A stretch of DNA of 36,241 nt, taken from positions 1 to 36,241 of the forward strand of contig CAJTJA010000021.1 of the NCBI GenBank assembly GCA_910576845.1, given 5' to 3'. Position 1 is the first letter of the stretch; every line of letters starts with the position of its first letter. The notes beneath the pieces are model-generated. The model did not search any database, was not told where the DNA came from, and saw nothing but the letters and a program-made list of their open reading frames with translations. Source of the stretch: an uncultured Oscillibacter sp. GTDB taxonomy: Bacteria > Bacillota > Clostridia > Oscillospirales > Oscillospiraceae. Of the stretch, positions 15,518-23,293 are shown one piece after another. A program made the translations under genes and the position numbers.

Positions 15518-16073
15518 AGGCCTTGTTTGAAAATTGCCAACATTGATGGTATTATTAACCAGTCTCAATTTGATAAATTGGGAGCTTACCCTGGATGGTT
15601 TACCGCCTCTTTTTCGCTTGCGCTACTTTTCTATTTTCTAACTTTGAGGGGTACGACCTCTTTATATCAAAATAATAATCGGATGGGAGGTACATATATG
15701 GCAAGTTATAAATGTGGATATTGTGGTGAAGTTGGGTCTAGTTCAACTCCGCCAAGGACCAGATGTTTGCCTAGCCGGCCTTGCCATGCTTGGCGGTCTA
15801 TGAGCGAGAGCCGCATTTGTACATGGCGATGCCGCAAGTGTGGGGCAATAACTAGCGATGACCAAACTCCTTTGAGTGTTGAAGGCGGGGAATGCCCGGC
15901 GGGAGGCAGAACGCATACATGGGATCGCTGCCGTTGATGTTGGTGCAGGCCTGTAAATTTTTCCATAGATCGAAGGGGCTGTGCAAATACTTTGCCAAAC
16001 TAGGAATTGCAAGGTAACTGGATGAATTTTTCTGAGATTGCATTCGGCCTCACTCAGTTTTCAAACAAGGCCT
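15518..16073. mobile_element. 556-bp element with perfect 16-bp terminal inverted repeats and a cargo gene
   Basis: AGGCCTTGTTTGAAAA at 15518-15533 and its exact inverse complement at 16058-16073 enclose 556 bp. The interior is visibly more AT-rich than the flanks and carries one small gene (15698-15937) with no transposase. The left end matches that of the 163-bp element at 12526 in 16 of 17 bases, so the two look like non-autonomous members of one DDE-transposon-related family. No clear target-site duplication was seen. Confidence 0.65.
15698..15937 (+). CDS. Small duplicated zinc-ribbon protein
   Basis: This 79-aa protein starts at ATG 15698 with GGGAGG seven bases upstream. It contains two similar units: the first has CGYC, then a CLPSRPCHAW segment; the second has CRKC, then CPAGGRTHTW. 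Each unit thus has a CxxC knuckle followed by a C...HxW tail, the pattern of small rubredoxin-like or zinc-ribbon proteins seen alone or in tandem in Clostridia. It probably binds one zinc per unit. Its function is unknown. It is the only gene inside the inverted-repeat element and is more AT-rich than nearby genes, which suggests transfer. Confidence 0.75.
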   Translation: MASYKCGYCGEVGSSSTPPRTRCLPSRPCHAWRSMSESRICTWRCRKCGAITSDDQTPLSVEGGECPAGGRTHTWDRCR

Positions 16074-16310
16074 AAAGAGCTGTCCGGAAATATCGTTCCG
16101 GGTTTCTCCGCCGGGCGGACATTGGCGGCAGGGCTTGGAGGGATACGATACAAGGTCAGTTTTGCGGCTGTTATACGGCTAAAAATTCTGTTCCGGGCTT
16201 CCGATTGGAATCGTGCCAATGATTTTCCACAGCATGAGAAAGACACCTTGCTGGTAAGCCGCAGCTTACCAGCAGGTGTCCGCTCTTTTATGAAAGCCGG
16301 TTCTGCCTGC
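15938..16310. other. Gene-free gap: element end and galM terminator
   Basis: This 373-bp stretch contains the AT-rich 3' part and right terminal repeat of the element (to 16073), about 170 bp of sequence with no recognised signal, and the hairpin terminator at 16242-16280. A frame running rightward from 16038 lies opposite galM and shows no family features. Confidence 0.5.
16236..16280 (-). terminator. Terminator of galM
   Basis: A 17-18-bp nearly perfect stem (GACACCTTGCTGGTAAGC at 16242-16259 with 16264-16280, 4-nt loop) lies 31 bp past the galM stop. Read on the minus strand it is followed by TTTCT. On the plus strand it is followed by a CTCTTTT stretch, so it may act in both directions. 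Confidence 0.75.
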
Positions 16311-17354
16311 TCACTTTGCGAAGAAGCGGAACACTGCCGTATGATCAAATGCTTCCCCGGCCCGGAGAGTGCAGGAAGGGAAATTCGCATGATTAGGCGA
16401 ATCGGGGAAGAACTGAGTCTCCAGACAGAAGCCCCAGCGTTTGTCATAGGCGGCGCCGCCCTTCCCCGCGGGACAGCCCGACAGATAGTTCCCGGTATAA
16501 AACTGGACTCCGGGGAGCGTGGAGAGGACTTCCATAGAAATGCCGGAGGCGGAAGAGAATGCCTTGGCAATGGGACGAAGGGTCCCTGGTTCACCATTTG
16601 GAACCCAGTTGTGGTCATACCCCCCGGCTTGGGCAAGCTGAGAGAATGCCTCGTCTATGTGAGCGCCGATAAGAGTGGGCTGTCGAAGGTCCATAGGAGT
16701 GCCCTCCACCGAAGCGATTTCTCCGGTAGGGATAGAAAAAGAATCTGCGGGGGTATATCGATCCGCCAGAAGCTGGATTGTCTGGTCCAGAACCGGACCG
16801 CTGTCATGGCTGGAGAGATTAAAGTAAGCGTGATTGGTAAGGTTGCAGACCGTGTCCCGGTCACACTCGGCATGATATCTGATCGTCAATTCCGTTTCTG
16901 TCAGGGTATAGGTAACGCGAACCGTTAAATTTCCCGGGTAACCTTCCTCACCGTCAGGACTGGACAGGGAGAGAGTCACGGCAGTATCCGAAGAGCTCTC
17001 TGCCGTCCATACCCGTTTGTTATAGCCCAAGCTGCCGCCGTGGAGGTGATTGACGCCATGGTCATTGGCGGCTAACGGGTAAGTCTCGCCGTTCAGTGTG
17101 AACTTTGCGCCGCCAATTCGGTTGGCGAAACGCCCTACCAACGCGCCAAAGGATTTGCCGTGAGTTAGATAGGGTTCCAGCGTGTCAAAGCCCAGGAGCA
17201 CATCCACGCTTTTTCCGGTTCTGTCCGGGACATGGAGAGCACGAAGGGAGCCGCCGAAGGTGATGATATCGCAGGACAAGGCTCCGGCGCGCAGGGTGTA
17301 CTGGTCTACCGCGGTTCCGTCTGGCATGGTGCCGAAAAGGATAGGGGACGCCAT
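16311..17354 (-). CDS. galM: Aldose 1-epimerase (galactose mutarotase)
   Basis: This enzyme interconverts alpha and beta anomers of galactose/glucose, 347 aa, cytoplasmic, with no signal peptide. The catalytic features are all present: GVNHLHGG with the first histidine, the general-acid histidine in LTNHAYFNLS, GYDHNWV, and the general-base glutamate in FCLETQFFPDSPNH. The start is behind AAAGAGGG. It is a single-gene unit pointing left, with its own promoter (17463-17491) and terminator. It fits the galactose-type uptake locus at 153-3875 functionally, although unrelated genes lie between. Direct repeats at its promoter suggest specific control. Confidence 0.95.
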   Translation of the reverse strand: MASPILFGTMPDGTAVDQYTLRAGALSCDIITFGGSLRALHVPDRTGKSVDVLLGFDTLEPYLTHGKSFGALVGRFANRIGGAKFTLNGETYPLAANDHGVNHLHGGSLGYNKRVWTAESSSDTAVTLSLSSPDGEEGYPGNLTVRVTYTLTETELTIRYHAECDRDTVCNLTNHAYFNLSSHDSGPVLDQTIQLLADRYTPADSFSIPTGEIASVEGTPMDLRQPTLIGAHIDEAFSQLAQAGGYDHNWVPNGEPGTLRPIAKAFSSASGISMEVLSTLPGVQFYTGNYLSGCPAGKGGAAYDKRWGFCLETQFFPDSPNHANFPSCTLRAGEAFDHTAVFRFFAK

Positions 17355-17456
17355 AGTCGATTCCCTCTTTCGTAGTATTTTTATGGAGCCGGCCGTTAAT
17401 GAGCAAGAACCATGTCAAACGGCGGCCGGCAGCCCGCAGCGCATGAGAAGCGCTGC

Positions 17457-17505
17457 TTGTTCAGTATAGCATGTTTTGAACAGCCGGTCAAAAGATTTTG
17501 AACAG
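17457..17505. promoter_or_regulatory. Repeats overlapping the galM promoter
   Basis: TTTTGAACAG occurs twice as a direct repeat (17474-17483 and 17496-17505), 22 bp apart. An inverted half-site TTGTTCA lies at 17457-17463. They cover the -10, spacer and -35 of galM. The two-turn direct repeat fits an AraC-type regulator, such as the one encoded at 3988; the inverted pair would also suit a LacI/GalR-type dimer. Confidence 0.45.
17463..17491 (-). promoter_or_regulatory. galM promoter
   Basis: On the minus strand, TTGACC (17491-17486) and TATACT (17468-17463) are separated by exactly 17 bp. This gives a ~100-nt leader before the galM start. Confidence 0.7.
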
Positions 17506-17745
17506 GCATTGGGGGGTAAACTGCCGGGGATTCGGGCTTTAAGCAACTTGTCTCCGGAGGGGGCTTTTTACATTTGTGAATGGCCCGGAACGGTTTGGAA
17601 AACAGGGACGGGGATTCGCGGCCCGGCTTATCCATGGTCTCAAATGGTGTCCGCAGGGCGTGGTGTGACAGTGCTGACGGCATATAAAATCTTTTTTGCC
17701 GCCTTAATGACAACATAATAGCCCGGCTTTACTATTGAAAAGTTA

Positions 17746-17774
17746 TTGACAACTAAGTGGCAACACCTTATAAT
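17746..17774 (+). promoter_or_regulatory. Consensus promoter of the Ter cluster
   Basis: TTGACA (17746-17751) and TATAAT (17769-17774) are both perfect consensus hexamers at the ideal 17-bp spacing. A promoter this strong normally needs repression, which the overlapping repeats and the small DNA-binding gene downstream can provide. Confidence 0.88.
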
Positions 17775-17795
17775 TGGTGACAATAAGGTGACAAT
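17747..17795 (+). promoter_or_regulatory. Four phased TGACAA-type operator repeats
   Basis: Half-sites TGACAAC (17747), TGGCAAC (17758), TGACAAT (17778) and TGACAAT (17789) lie on the same face of the helix, with start-to-start spacings of 11, 20 and 11 bp. The first pair covers the -35 and spacer, and the second lies just downstream of the -10. Tandem direct half-sites one turn apart are typical for ribbon-helix-helix repressors, and such a protein is encoded 18 bp downstream. Confidence 0.65.
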
Positions 17796-17813
17796 ATTCG
17801 AGGAGGATGTACT

Positions 17814-17981
17814 ATGGAACGTGTTCGTGCCGGGTTACGGATTCCTTATGACTTAAACTGTTGCTTAACGCGGGAAGCCCAGAAAAGGGGGATTGCCCAA
17901 AATGCGTTAATCCTTCAAATTTTATGGGCTTGGGCTGAGCAGGAGAACAGAGAATTGTCAAAGTCCTCGCCTCAGAGTTGA
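17814..17981 (+). CDS. Small ribbon-helix-helix (Arc/CopG-like) DNA-binding protein
   Basis: This is a 55-aa protein with AGGAGG (17801-17806) and a 7-base spacer to the ATG. The sequence begins with a short strand (VRAGLRIPYDL), followed by helix 1 (TREAQKRGIAQNA) and helix 2 (LILQILWAWAEQE). This is the beta-alpha-alpha pattern of Arc/CopG/MetJ-type repressors, in which the strand enters the DNA major groove. It sits directly after the consensus promoter and phased repeats, and 53 bp before the YceG-like gene. It is therefore the likely autoregulating repressor of the Ter cluster. A toxin-antitoxin antitoxin is another possible role, but no toxin gene is adjacent. Confidence 0.75.
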   Translation: MERVRAGLRIPYDLNCCLTREAQKRGIAQNALILQILWAWAEQENRELSKSSPQS

Positions 17982-18034
17982 TGAAACGGGAACAGATAGG
18001 AAAGGTATGACTGCAAAGAAGGACTTTAGGTATT

Positions 18035-20305
18035 ATGTTTCAACAGTCGGCTTTGGAAAAACTGGAGAATTATTTCACGCCTCTTGCTGACAGGCCCGAA
18101 AGGTGCGTCTATTTTTACCGTTTTGTGGGAGTCTCACCGGAAGTAACCGCGTTTGTCCGGCGGTATTATGAAAACGCGCGCAGGAACGGGGTTATTATTG
18201 ATGGCCGGATTCCGAATCCGGATGCGAATCAGCTTGCTTATTTCTCTGAAATGATGGGGATGGATTTCCGCCTGGATAGAGAATTTTTATCCGGCAAGCT
18301 GTCCAAATGGCTGCCCCGTATGTCCGAAGCACAGAGAGGAACCGTAACTTCGGCGGTTTTTGCCACTCTGGAAGATATGCTCCGGAAGGGCAAAAATGAG
18401 AATATGCTCCGAAACGCATATATTAAATATATGTGCTGGCTTTATTACAGATTTGAGGGAATTGTCAATAAGCTGGGGAACGAAAACCTTCCAAAGCTTT
18501 TGTATGACGGCGCGGTCAGTCACTACGAGCTGCAGCTTTTGATTGTTTTATCGAGGGCCGGCGCCGATATTGTGATGCTTGAGCGGAACGGGGATAGCGG
18601 TTATACTGCGTTGGATCCGAAATCTGAATACTCACGTCTCTACCCGGCCAGCGGATTGCAGCCCTTTCCTCCGTATTTCAACTTGAAGTGGATTCAGAGC
18701 GAAGTGATCCGGGAGGCAAACCGGCAGCGGCTGTATGGGCCTGAACCCAAAAGGAAAGCGTGCACAAACGCTTGGATGAAGAAGCCGCAGCTCAGCGAGG
18801 TTTTAACGGATATTCGGGCCAGAGGCGGCGACGATCGGTTTTTTTATAACAGCTTTCTTGCCCAGTATGGGGTTTCGGACAAACTGACGTTCCCCGGTGA
18901 CATTTTTGCGTTTTACAAACAGATGAAAGCTGGGAACCGAAGGGTCTGCATTGTCAATAACGGCATTGCCGTGCCCACCCCCGGAGAGATTGCCGCAATA
19001 CGGCGCAAGAATTATACAAGCGCCGAACAACTGGCCGGCGATTTGGTTCAAAACATCCGGTATGCTGCTGATGCAGAACTTCAGCGTCTTATGATAAAAG
19101 CTTTTTTGGATACGGTGCTGGGAGAACAAAACCAGCCGGATGTCAGTATATCCAGGATGACAAATCAGGCGGTTTACCTTTTATGTTGGCTGAAGCGTTA
19201 TCAGGAAGACCTTTTTGCGAATTGGAAGATGCCGGAGGTTTCTGCCTTTATCCTTTTTGGGAAATGCGCTACGGAACATGAAGCGAAATTTTTGCGCCTG
19301 CTGGCAAAGCTGCCGGTGGATGTTCTGTTCTTACAGCCAAACCTGAACGAGGGAGGCTGCTTTCAAGAGGATGGAGCGCTTGTGCTTCACTGCGAAAATT
19401 CCCTGCCGATGGACGCTTTCCCGGTGGACGAGTCCCGGGCGCGGGTGAGTACGGCTGCATATCAGGCGGAGAGAGACTTGGATGCCCTGATGTATCAGGA
19501 TTCAGGCCTGTACAGAACCCAACAGTATTCCAAGGCGGAAACCGTCATCCTGCGCACCATGTATGAGGAGATTGCCCTGCTTTGGGATCAGGAGCTGAAG
19601 TACCGGCCTACATTTCAGGTTGTAAACGGCACGGTGACGCTGCCGGTCCTCTTGGAAAAGATCTGCGGCGTAAAGGACGGCCAAACATCTCAGTACTGGC
19701 TGGATATCAAGAAGCTGATTACGCCGGATACGCTGGTTGTTGCCGGTATTCCGTGGATAGACCCGTTGGACGCCAATCCGATCAAATCCTGCGCGACGCA
19801 GTTTCTGCAAAATGGAAAGCTGCTGAAAAGCAGGATAAAGAGTCATAAGGCGTATTCTTACGGCATTCTGCGGGCGGAGATGCAGGAGTATCTGCTGGAC
19901 AAGCTGCAGCTTCTGCTGGATCAGCGTGTGATTGCGGGTACTTATCAGAACGGGACAGAATATACCATTATTGCCGTAGCGCTCAATTTGAAAAAGGAGA
20001 TTCTCCGCCTGCTGCAAAGGTTTGACTTTACGAAGAAAAATCCGAAGCTCATTGTAATCAATACAACGGAAGAGATACTGTCCTTGGATGAAAGTATTCT
20101 GTTTGCTTTTTTGAATTTGCTGGGGTTCGACATCCTGTTTTTTGTCCCCACTGGATACCAGTGCATTGAGCGGCATTTTCAGAAGCCTTTCACAAATGAA
20201 CAGCAAATCGGCGAATATCTCTATGATCTATCACCCCCGGATTTCAGCACGCTTCAGGAGCGGGGACGAAATCCAATCAGAAAATGGTTCGGGAGGAGTA
20301 ATTGA
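18035..20305 (+). CDS. yceG: YceG-like protein of the Ter biosynthetic module
   Basis: This is a 756-aa soluble protein, probably cytoplasmic, of the YceG family (Pfam 'putative component of biosynthetic module'), always found near TerD/TelA genes. Its biochemical role is not established. I see three related units: one near residues 129-184 (CWLYYRF...LPKLLYDG...GADIVML), one near 379-436 (CWLKRY...FILFGK...PVDVLFLQP) and one near 645-706 (LQRFDF...PKLIVIN...GFDILFFVP). This suggests internal triplication of a small alpha/beta fold. A similar unit starts the protease fusion at 31604. The RBS is AAGAAGGA at somewhat long spacing. The stop overlaps the TelA region; the next ATG is 2 bp on. Confidence 0.88.
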   Translation: MFQQSALEKLENYFTPLADRPERCVYFYRFVGVSPEVTAFVRRYYENARRNGVIIDGRIPNPDANQLAYFSEMMGMDFRLDREFLSGKLSKWLPRMSEAQRGTVTSAVFATLEDMLRKGKNENMLRNAYIKYMCWLYYRFEGIVNKLGNENLPKLLYDGAVSHYELQLLIVLSRAGADIVMLERNGDSGYTALDPKSEYSRLYPASGLQPFPPYFNLKWIQSEVIREANRQRLYGPEPKRKACTNAWMKKPQLSEVLTDIRARGGDDRFFYNSFLAQYGVSDKLTFPGDIFAFYKQMKAGNRRVCIVNNGIAVPTPGEIAAIRRKNYTSAEQLAGDLVQNIRYAADAELQRLMIKAFLDTVLGEQNQPDVSISRMTNQAVYLLCWLKRYQEDLFANWKMPEVSAFILFGKCATEHEAKFLRLLAKLPVDVLFLQPNLNEGGCFQEDGALVLHCENSLPMDAFPVDESRARVSTAAYQAERDLDALMYQDSGLYRTQQYSKAETVILRTMYEEIALLWDQELKYRPTFQVVNGTVTLPVLLEKICGVKDGQTSQYWLDIKKLITPDTLVVAGIPWIDPLDANPIKSCATQFLQNGKLLKSRIKSHKAYSYGILRAEMQEYLLDKLQLLLDQRVIAGTYQNGTEYTIIAVALNLKKEILRLLQRFDFTKKNPKLIVINTTEEILSLDESILFAFLNLLGFDILFFVPTGYQCIERHFQKPFTNEQQIGEYLYDLSPPDFSTLQERGRNPIRKWFGRSN

Positions 20306-20307
20306 AT

Positions 20308-21453
20308 ATGGGATTAGATTTCAGCAGACCGTCAGGCGAGCCGGTTCAGCCTCTGGAAATAGCTCCCACCCAGGTGCAGGAGGAATATCAGCCCTATGAC
20401 GCGGCGGCTGACCGCCAGCAGCTGACCCAGGTTATGCGCAACTCCCCGGAGGTGGATGCGCTTGCAAGTCAGATTGAGGTGTATAACCTGGAGACCATCG
20501 TATCCTTCGGCAGCGGCGCCGCCGAGGAAATATCCAAGTGTTCCGACGTGATCCTCAACAGTATGAATATGTCGCAGCTGGATGACTCCAGCGCCATGCT
20601 CACAACCCTGGCAAAGATCATGGACAAGTTTGATATTGAGGAAATCAAAGACAACCCGGGCCTGTTTGGAAAGCTGTTCGGGGGGCTGCGCAAGCAGCTG
20701 GATAAGATTCTCGCCAAGTATCACACCATGGGCGAGGAAGTTGATAAGATTTATGTGCAGCTGAAGCGGTATGAGTCCGAGATTACGCAGTCCAACCGCA
20801 AGCTGGAGGAAATGTTTCAGTCGAATGTATCCTATTATCACGAACTGGTAAAGTATATTCTTGCCGGGGAACAGGGCTGCCGGGAATTGGAGGCGTATAT
20901 CGCCCAGCGGCAGCGGGACATGGAGACTACGGGGGACGGCTCCATCCAGTTTGAGCTGGCCACCCTGAACCAGGCTCTGATGATGCTGGAGCAGCGCACC
21001 CAGGATCTGCGTACCGCCGAGAGCGTAGCCATGCAGTCCATCCCTATGATTAAGACCATGCAGTTCAGCAATATGAACCTGGTCCGGAAGATCAATTCCG
21101 CGTTTATCATTACGCTGCCTGTCTTTAAACAGGCTTTGACCCAGGCTATCATGCTCAAGCGCCAGCGCATCCAGGCGGAGGCGATGTCTGCGCTGGATGC
21201 CAAGACAAATGAAATGCTGATTCGGAACGCGCAGAATACGGCTGAACAGTCCAAGATGACTGCCCGTCTGGCCTCCGGCAGCTCCATCAAGATTGAGACG
21301 CTGGAAAAAACCTGGCATACCATCGTGTCCGGCATTGACGAGACCAGGCAGATTCAAGAGAGTGCCCGCAGGCAGAGAATTGATGATCAAAAGCGCCTGG
21401 AGGCAATTAAAGCGGATTTCAACGCAAGGTACCACATGCCCAAGACGCAATAA
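20308..21453 (+). CDS. telA: TelA-like toxic anion resistance protein
   Basis: This 381-aa protein is of the TelA/KlaA family (B. subtilis YceH), a largely helical cytoplasmic protein linked to tellurite, nisin or cell-envelope stress tolerance in other bacteria. ATG 20308 has GGGAGGAG nine bases upstream; a TTG at 20302 is too close to the RBS. Family features include VVSFGSGAAEEISKCSD-type helices near residues 60-90, KLFGGLRKQLDKILAKYHT, the long coiled-coil-like region around 140-260, and ETLEKTWHTIVSGIDETRQI near the end. It lies between yceG and the terD set, the same partners as in B. subtilis. Confidence 0.93.
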   Translation: MGLDFSRPSGEPVQPLEIAPTQVQEEYQPYDAAADRQQLTQVMRNSPEVDALASQIEVYNLETIVSFGSGAAEEISKCSDVILNSMNMSQLDDSSAMLTTLAKIMDKFDIEEIKDNPGLFGKLFGGLRKQLDKILAKYHTMGEEVDKIYVQLKRYESEITQSNRKLEEMFQSNVSYYHELVKYILAGEQGCRELEAYIAQRQRDMETTGDGSIQFELATLNQALMMLEQRTQDLRTAESVAMQSIPMIKTMQFSNMNLVRKINSAFIITLPVFKQALTQAIMLKRQRIQAEAMSALDAKTNEMLIRNAQNTAEQSKMTARLASGSSIKIETLEKTWHTIVSGIDETRQIQESARRQRIDDQKRLEAIKADFNARYHMPKTQ

Positions 21454-21480
21454 ATATGATAGAAAACGGAGGAGTCAATC

Positions 21481-22062
21481 ATGGCAATCAATTTGAGCAA
21501 GGGACAAAAAGTAGATCTGACCAAAGGGAATCCAGGGCTCTCCAAAATCGTTGTGGGGCTTGGCTGGGATGTCAATATCTTTGATTCCGGCGCGGCTTTT
21601 GATTTGGATGCCGCGGCGTTCATGGTGGGCGGAAACGGAAAATGTCCTACGGAAAAGGAGTTCGTTTTTTACGGGAATCTGGAGCATCCCAGCGGAGCCG
21701 TAAAGCATATGGGCGATAACCTGACCGGCGAGGGCGACGGAGACGACGAACAAATCGTTGTGGATTTGTCCAAAGTTCCCGCCAATGTGGAGCGGGTCGC
21801 CTTTACCGTGACCATTTACGACGCGGAGACCCGCCGACAGAATTTTGGCCAGGTGTCCAACGCCTATATCCATATTCAGGACATGACCTCCGGCACAGAC
21901 CTGATTCGCTATGATCTGGGTGAGGATTTTTCCATTGAGACAGCCATCGTGGTGGGTGAGCTGTACCGCCATAACGGTGAATGGAAGTTCAACGCCATCG
22001 GCAGCGGATTTCAAGGCGGACTGGCGGCCCTGTGCGGCCATTATGGGATCGACGTCGCGTAA
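21481..22062 (+). CDS. terD: TerD-family stress protein, copy 1
   Basis: This 193-aa cytoplasmic calcium-binding beta-sandwich protein of the TerD/TerE/TerZ family has GGAGG upstream. It shows the full set of family motifs: VGLGWD, FDLDAAAFM, FYGNL, SGAVKHMGDNLTG, the acidic GEGDGDDEQ loop, RRQNFGQV and the C-terminal NGEWKFNAIGSG. The acidic residues of FDLD and GDGDDE are the likely calcium ligands. It is about two thirds identical by eye to copy 2, just 11 bp downstream, so a tandem duplication is likely. Confidence 0.95.
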   Translation: MAINLSKGQKVDLTKGNPGLSKIVVGLGWDVNIFDSGAAFDLDAAAFMVGGNGKCPTEKEFVFYGNLEHPSGAVKHMGDNLTGEGDGDDEQIVVDLSKVPANVERVAFTVTIYDAETRRQNFGQVSNAYIHIQDMTSGTDLIRYDLGEDFSIETAIVVGELYRHNGEWKFNAIGSGFQGGLAALCGHYGIDVA

Positions 22063-22073
22063 GGAGGTGCAGC

Positions 22074-22655
22074 ATGCCTGTTAATTTGAAAAAGGGGCAG
22101 AAAGTCAGCCTGACAAAAGAGGCTCCGGGCCTGACAAAGGTAGTTGTGGGCCTGGGCTGGGACGTCAATTCTTTTGATACCGGCGGGGACTTTGACCTGG
22201 ATGCCGCCGCATTTTTGCTGGGCGACGGGGGAAAAGTCGCGGGTTCGGGCGATTTTGTCTTCTATGGCAACCTGCGCCATGGCTCCGGTGCTGTGGAGCA
22301 CCAGGGGGATAACCTCACCGGCGAAGGCGAGGGCGACGATGAGCAGATCAAAATTGACTTGTCGAAGCTTCCGGGCACGGTCAGTCATATCGCTTTCACG
22401 GCGACGATTTATGAGGCGGAAGAACGCCGGCAGAATTTTGGCATGATTAATAACGCGTTTATTCGAATCTTCAATGAGAGCAGCGGAGAAGAGATTCTGC
22501 GTTATGATTTGGGAGAGGACTTTTCCATTGAAACGGCCGTTGTGTTCGGAGAGCTCTACAAAAACAACGGGGAATGGAAATTTAACGCCATTGGCAGCGG
22601 TTATCAGGGCGGACTGGCGGCCCTGTGCGCCCATTATGGCGTCGATGTCGAATAA
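22074..22655 (+). CDS. terD: TerD-family stress protein, copy 2
   Basis: This 193-aa TerD-family protein is the closest paralog of copy 1. The N-terminus LKKGQKVSLTKEAPGLTKV, FDLDAAAFLL, the acidic loop GEGEGDDEQ, RRQNFGMI and the NGEWKFNAIGSG end are all intact. The start at 22074 is set by AAGGAGG spaced correctly; the longer frame to the left overlaps copy 1. With intact acidic sites it should bind calcium and may form hetero-oligomers with the neighbouring copies. Confidence 0.95.
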   Translation: MPVNLKKGQKVSLTKEAPGLTKVVVGLGWDVNSFDTGGDFDLDAAAFLLGDGGKVAGSGDFVFYGNLRHGSGAVEHQGDNLTGEGEGDDEQIKIDLSKLPGTVSHIAFTATIYEAEERRQNFGMINNAFIRIFNESSGEEILRYDLGEDFSIETAVVFGELYKNNGEWKFNAIGSGYQGGLAALCAHYGVDVE

Positions 22656-22669
22656 GGAGGGAAAATGTA

Positions 22670-23272
22670 ATGGCAATCAGTTTGGAAAAAGGGAAAAAAG
22701 TCAGCCTGAAAAAAGGCGGCTCCGCCGGTTTGGGTGAAATTCTCATTAACTTAAACTGGAATACCAAACCGGCAAAGAAAGGGCTTTTCGGTATGTTTGG
22801 CGGCGGACAGGGGATCGACCTGGATTTGGGATGCCTTTTTGAGCTCAAAGACGGCCAGAAGGGCGCTGTTCAGGCGCTGGGCAATGCCTTTGGCTCCCTG
22901 CATCAGCTGCCGTTTATTGCCTTGGACGGCGACGACCGCACAGGCGCGGTGACAACAGGAGAAAACCTGCGCATTGATGGAAACAGGATTGCTCTCTTTA
23001 AGCGGATTTTGGTTTACACCTTTATTTATGAGGGGGTTGCCAACTGGCGGCAGGCAGATGCTGTTGTTACGATTAAATACCCCGGCGCCGAAGATTTGAT
23101 CGTGAAAATGGACTCCTATAACTCCAACGATGTCATGTGCGGGCTGGCCCTGCTGGAGAATGTCAACGACGAGACGTTCAGCGTTGAGAAAATTGTTCAG
23201 TTTTACCCTGGACACCAGGCGCTGGATGCGGCGTTCCACTGGGGAATGCGCTGGCAGGCCGGAAGAAAGTAA
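22670..23272 (+). CDS. Divergent TerD-family protein, copy 3
   Basis: This 200-aa protein shares the family N-terminus (ISLEKGKKVSLKKGGSAGLGEI) and IDLDLGCLFEL in place of FDLDAAAFM. The central loop is different: LDGDDRTGAVTTGENL stands where the others have SGAV...GDNLTG, and the GDGDDEQ loop that should follow is missing (RIDGN instead). The C-terminus WGMRWQAGRK also departs from the NGEWKFNAIGSG end. The acidic residues have therefore moved from after to before the TGAV segment, as in some TerA/TerX-like branches. The start is ATG 22670 after AAGGAGGG. Confidence 0.88.
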   Translation: MAISLEKGKKVSLKKGGSAGLGEILINLNWNTKPAKKGLFGMFGGGQGIDLDLGCLFELKDGQKGAVQALGNAFGSLHQLPFIALDGDDRTGAVTTGENLRIDGNRIALFKRILVYTFIYEGVANWRQADAVVTIKYPGAEDLIVKMDSYNSNDVMCGLALLENVNDETFSVEKIVQFYPGHQALDAAFHWGMRWQAGRK

Positions 23273-23293
23273 TATAATCGGGAGGAAATTGTC

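Larger units (their letters stand above)
17355..17813. other. Control region between galM and the Ter cluster
   Basis: This 459-bp divergent intergenic region holds the galM promoter and TGAACAG repeats (17457-17505), and the Ter-cluster promoter with phased repeats (17746-17795). The ~240 bp between them contain no credible gene. GGGGATTCG occurs twice there, and a GC-rich patch is followed by CTTTTT near 17570. Confidence 0.6.

Noticed and set aside
16038..16928. Plus-strand 296-codon frame
   Set aside because: It runs through the terminator and antisense to galM, whose catalytic motifs are intact.
17747..17795. CRISPR-like repeats
   Set aside because: The repeats are 7-bp half-sites in a promoter; no array of long repeats and spacers exists in the window.
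18007..18090. Short frame starting ATGACTGCAAAG before yceG
   Set aside because: About 27 codons, overlaps yceG in another frame and has no pattern of its own.
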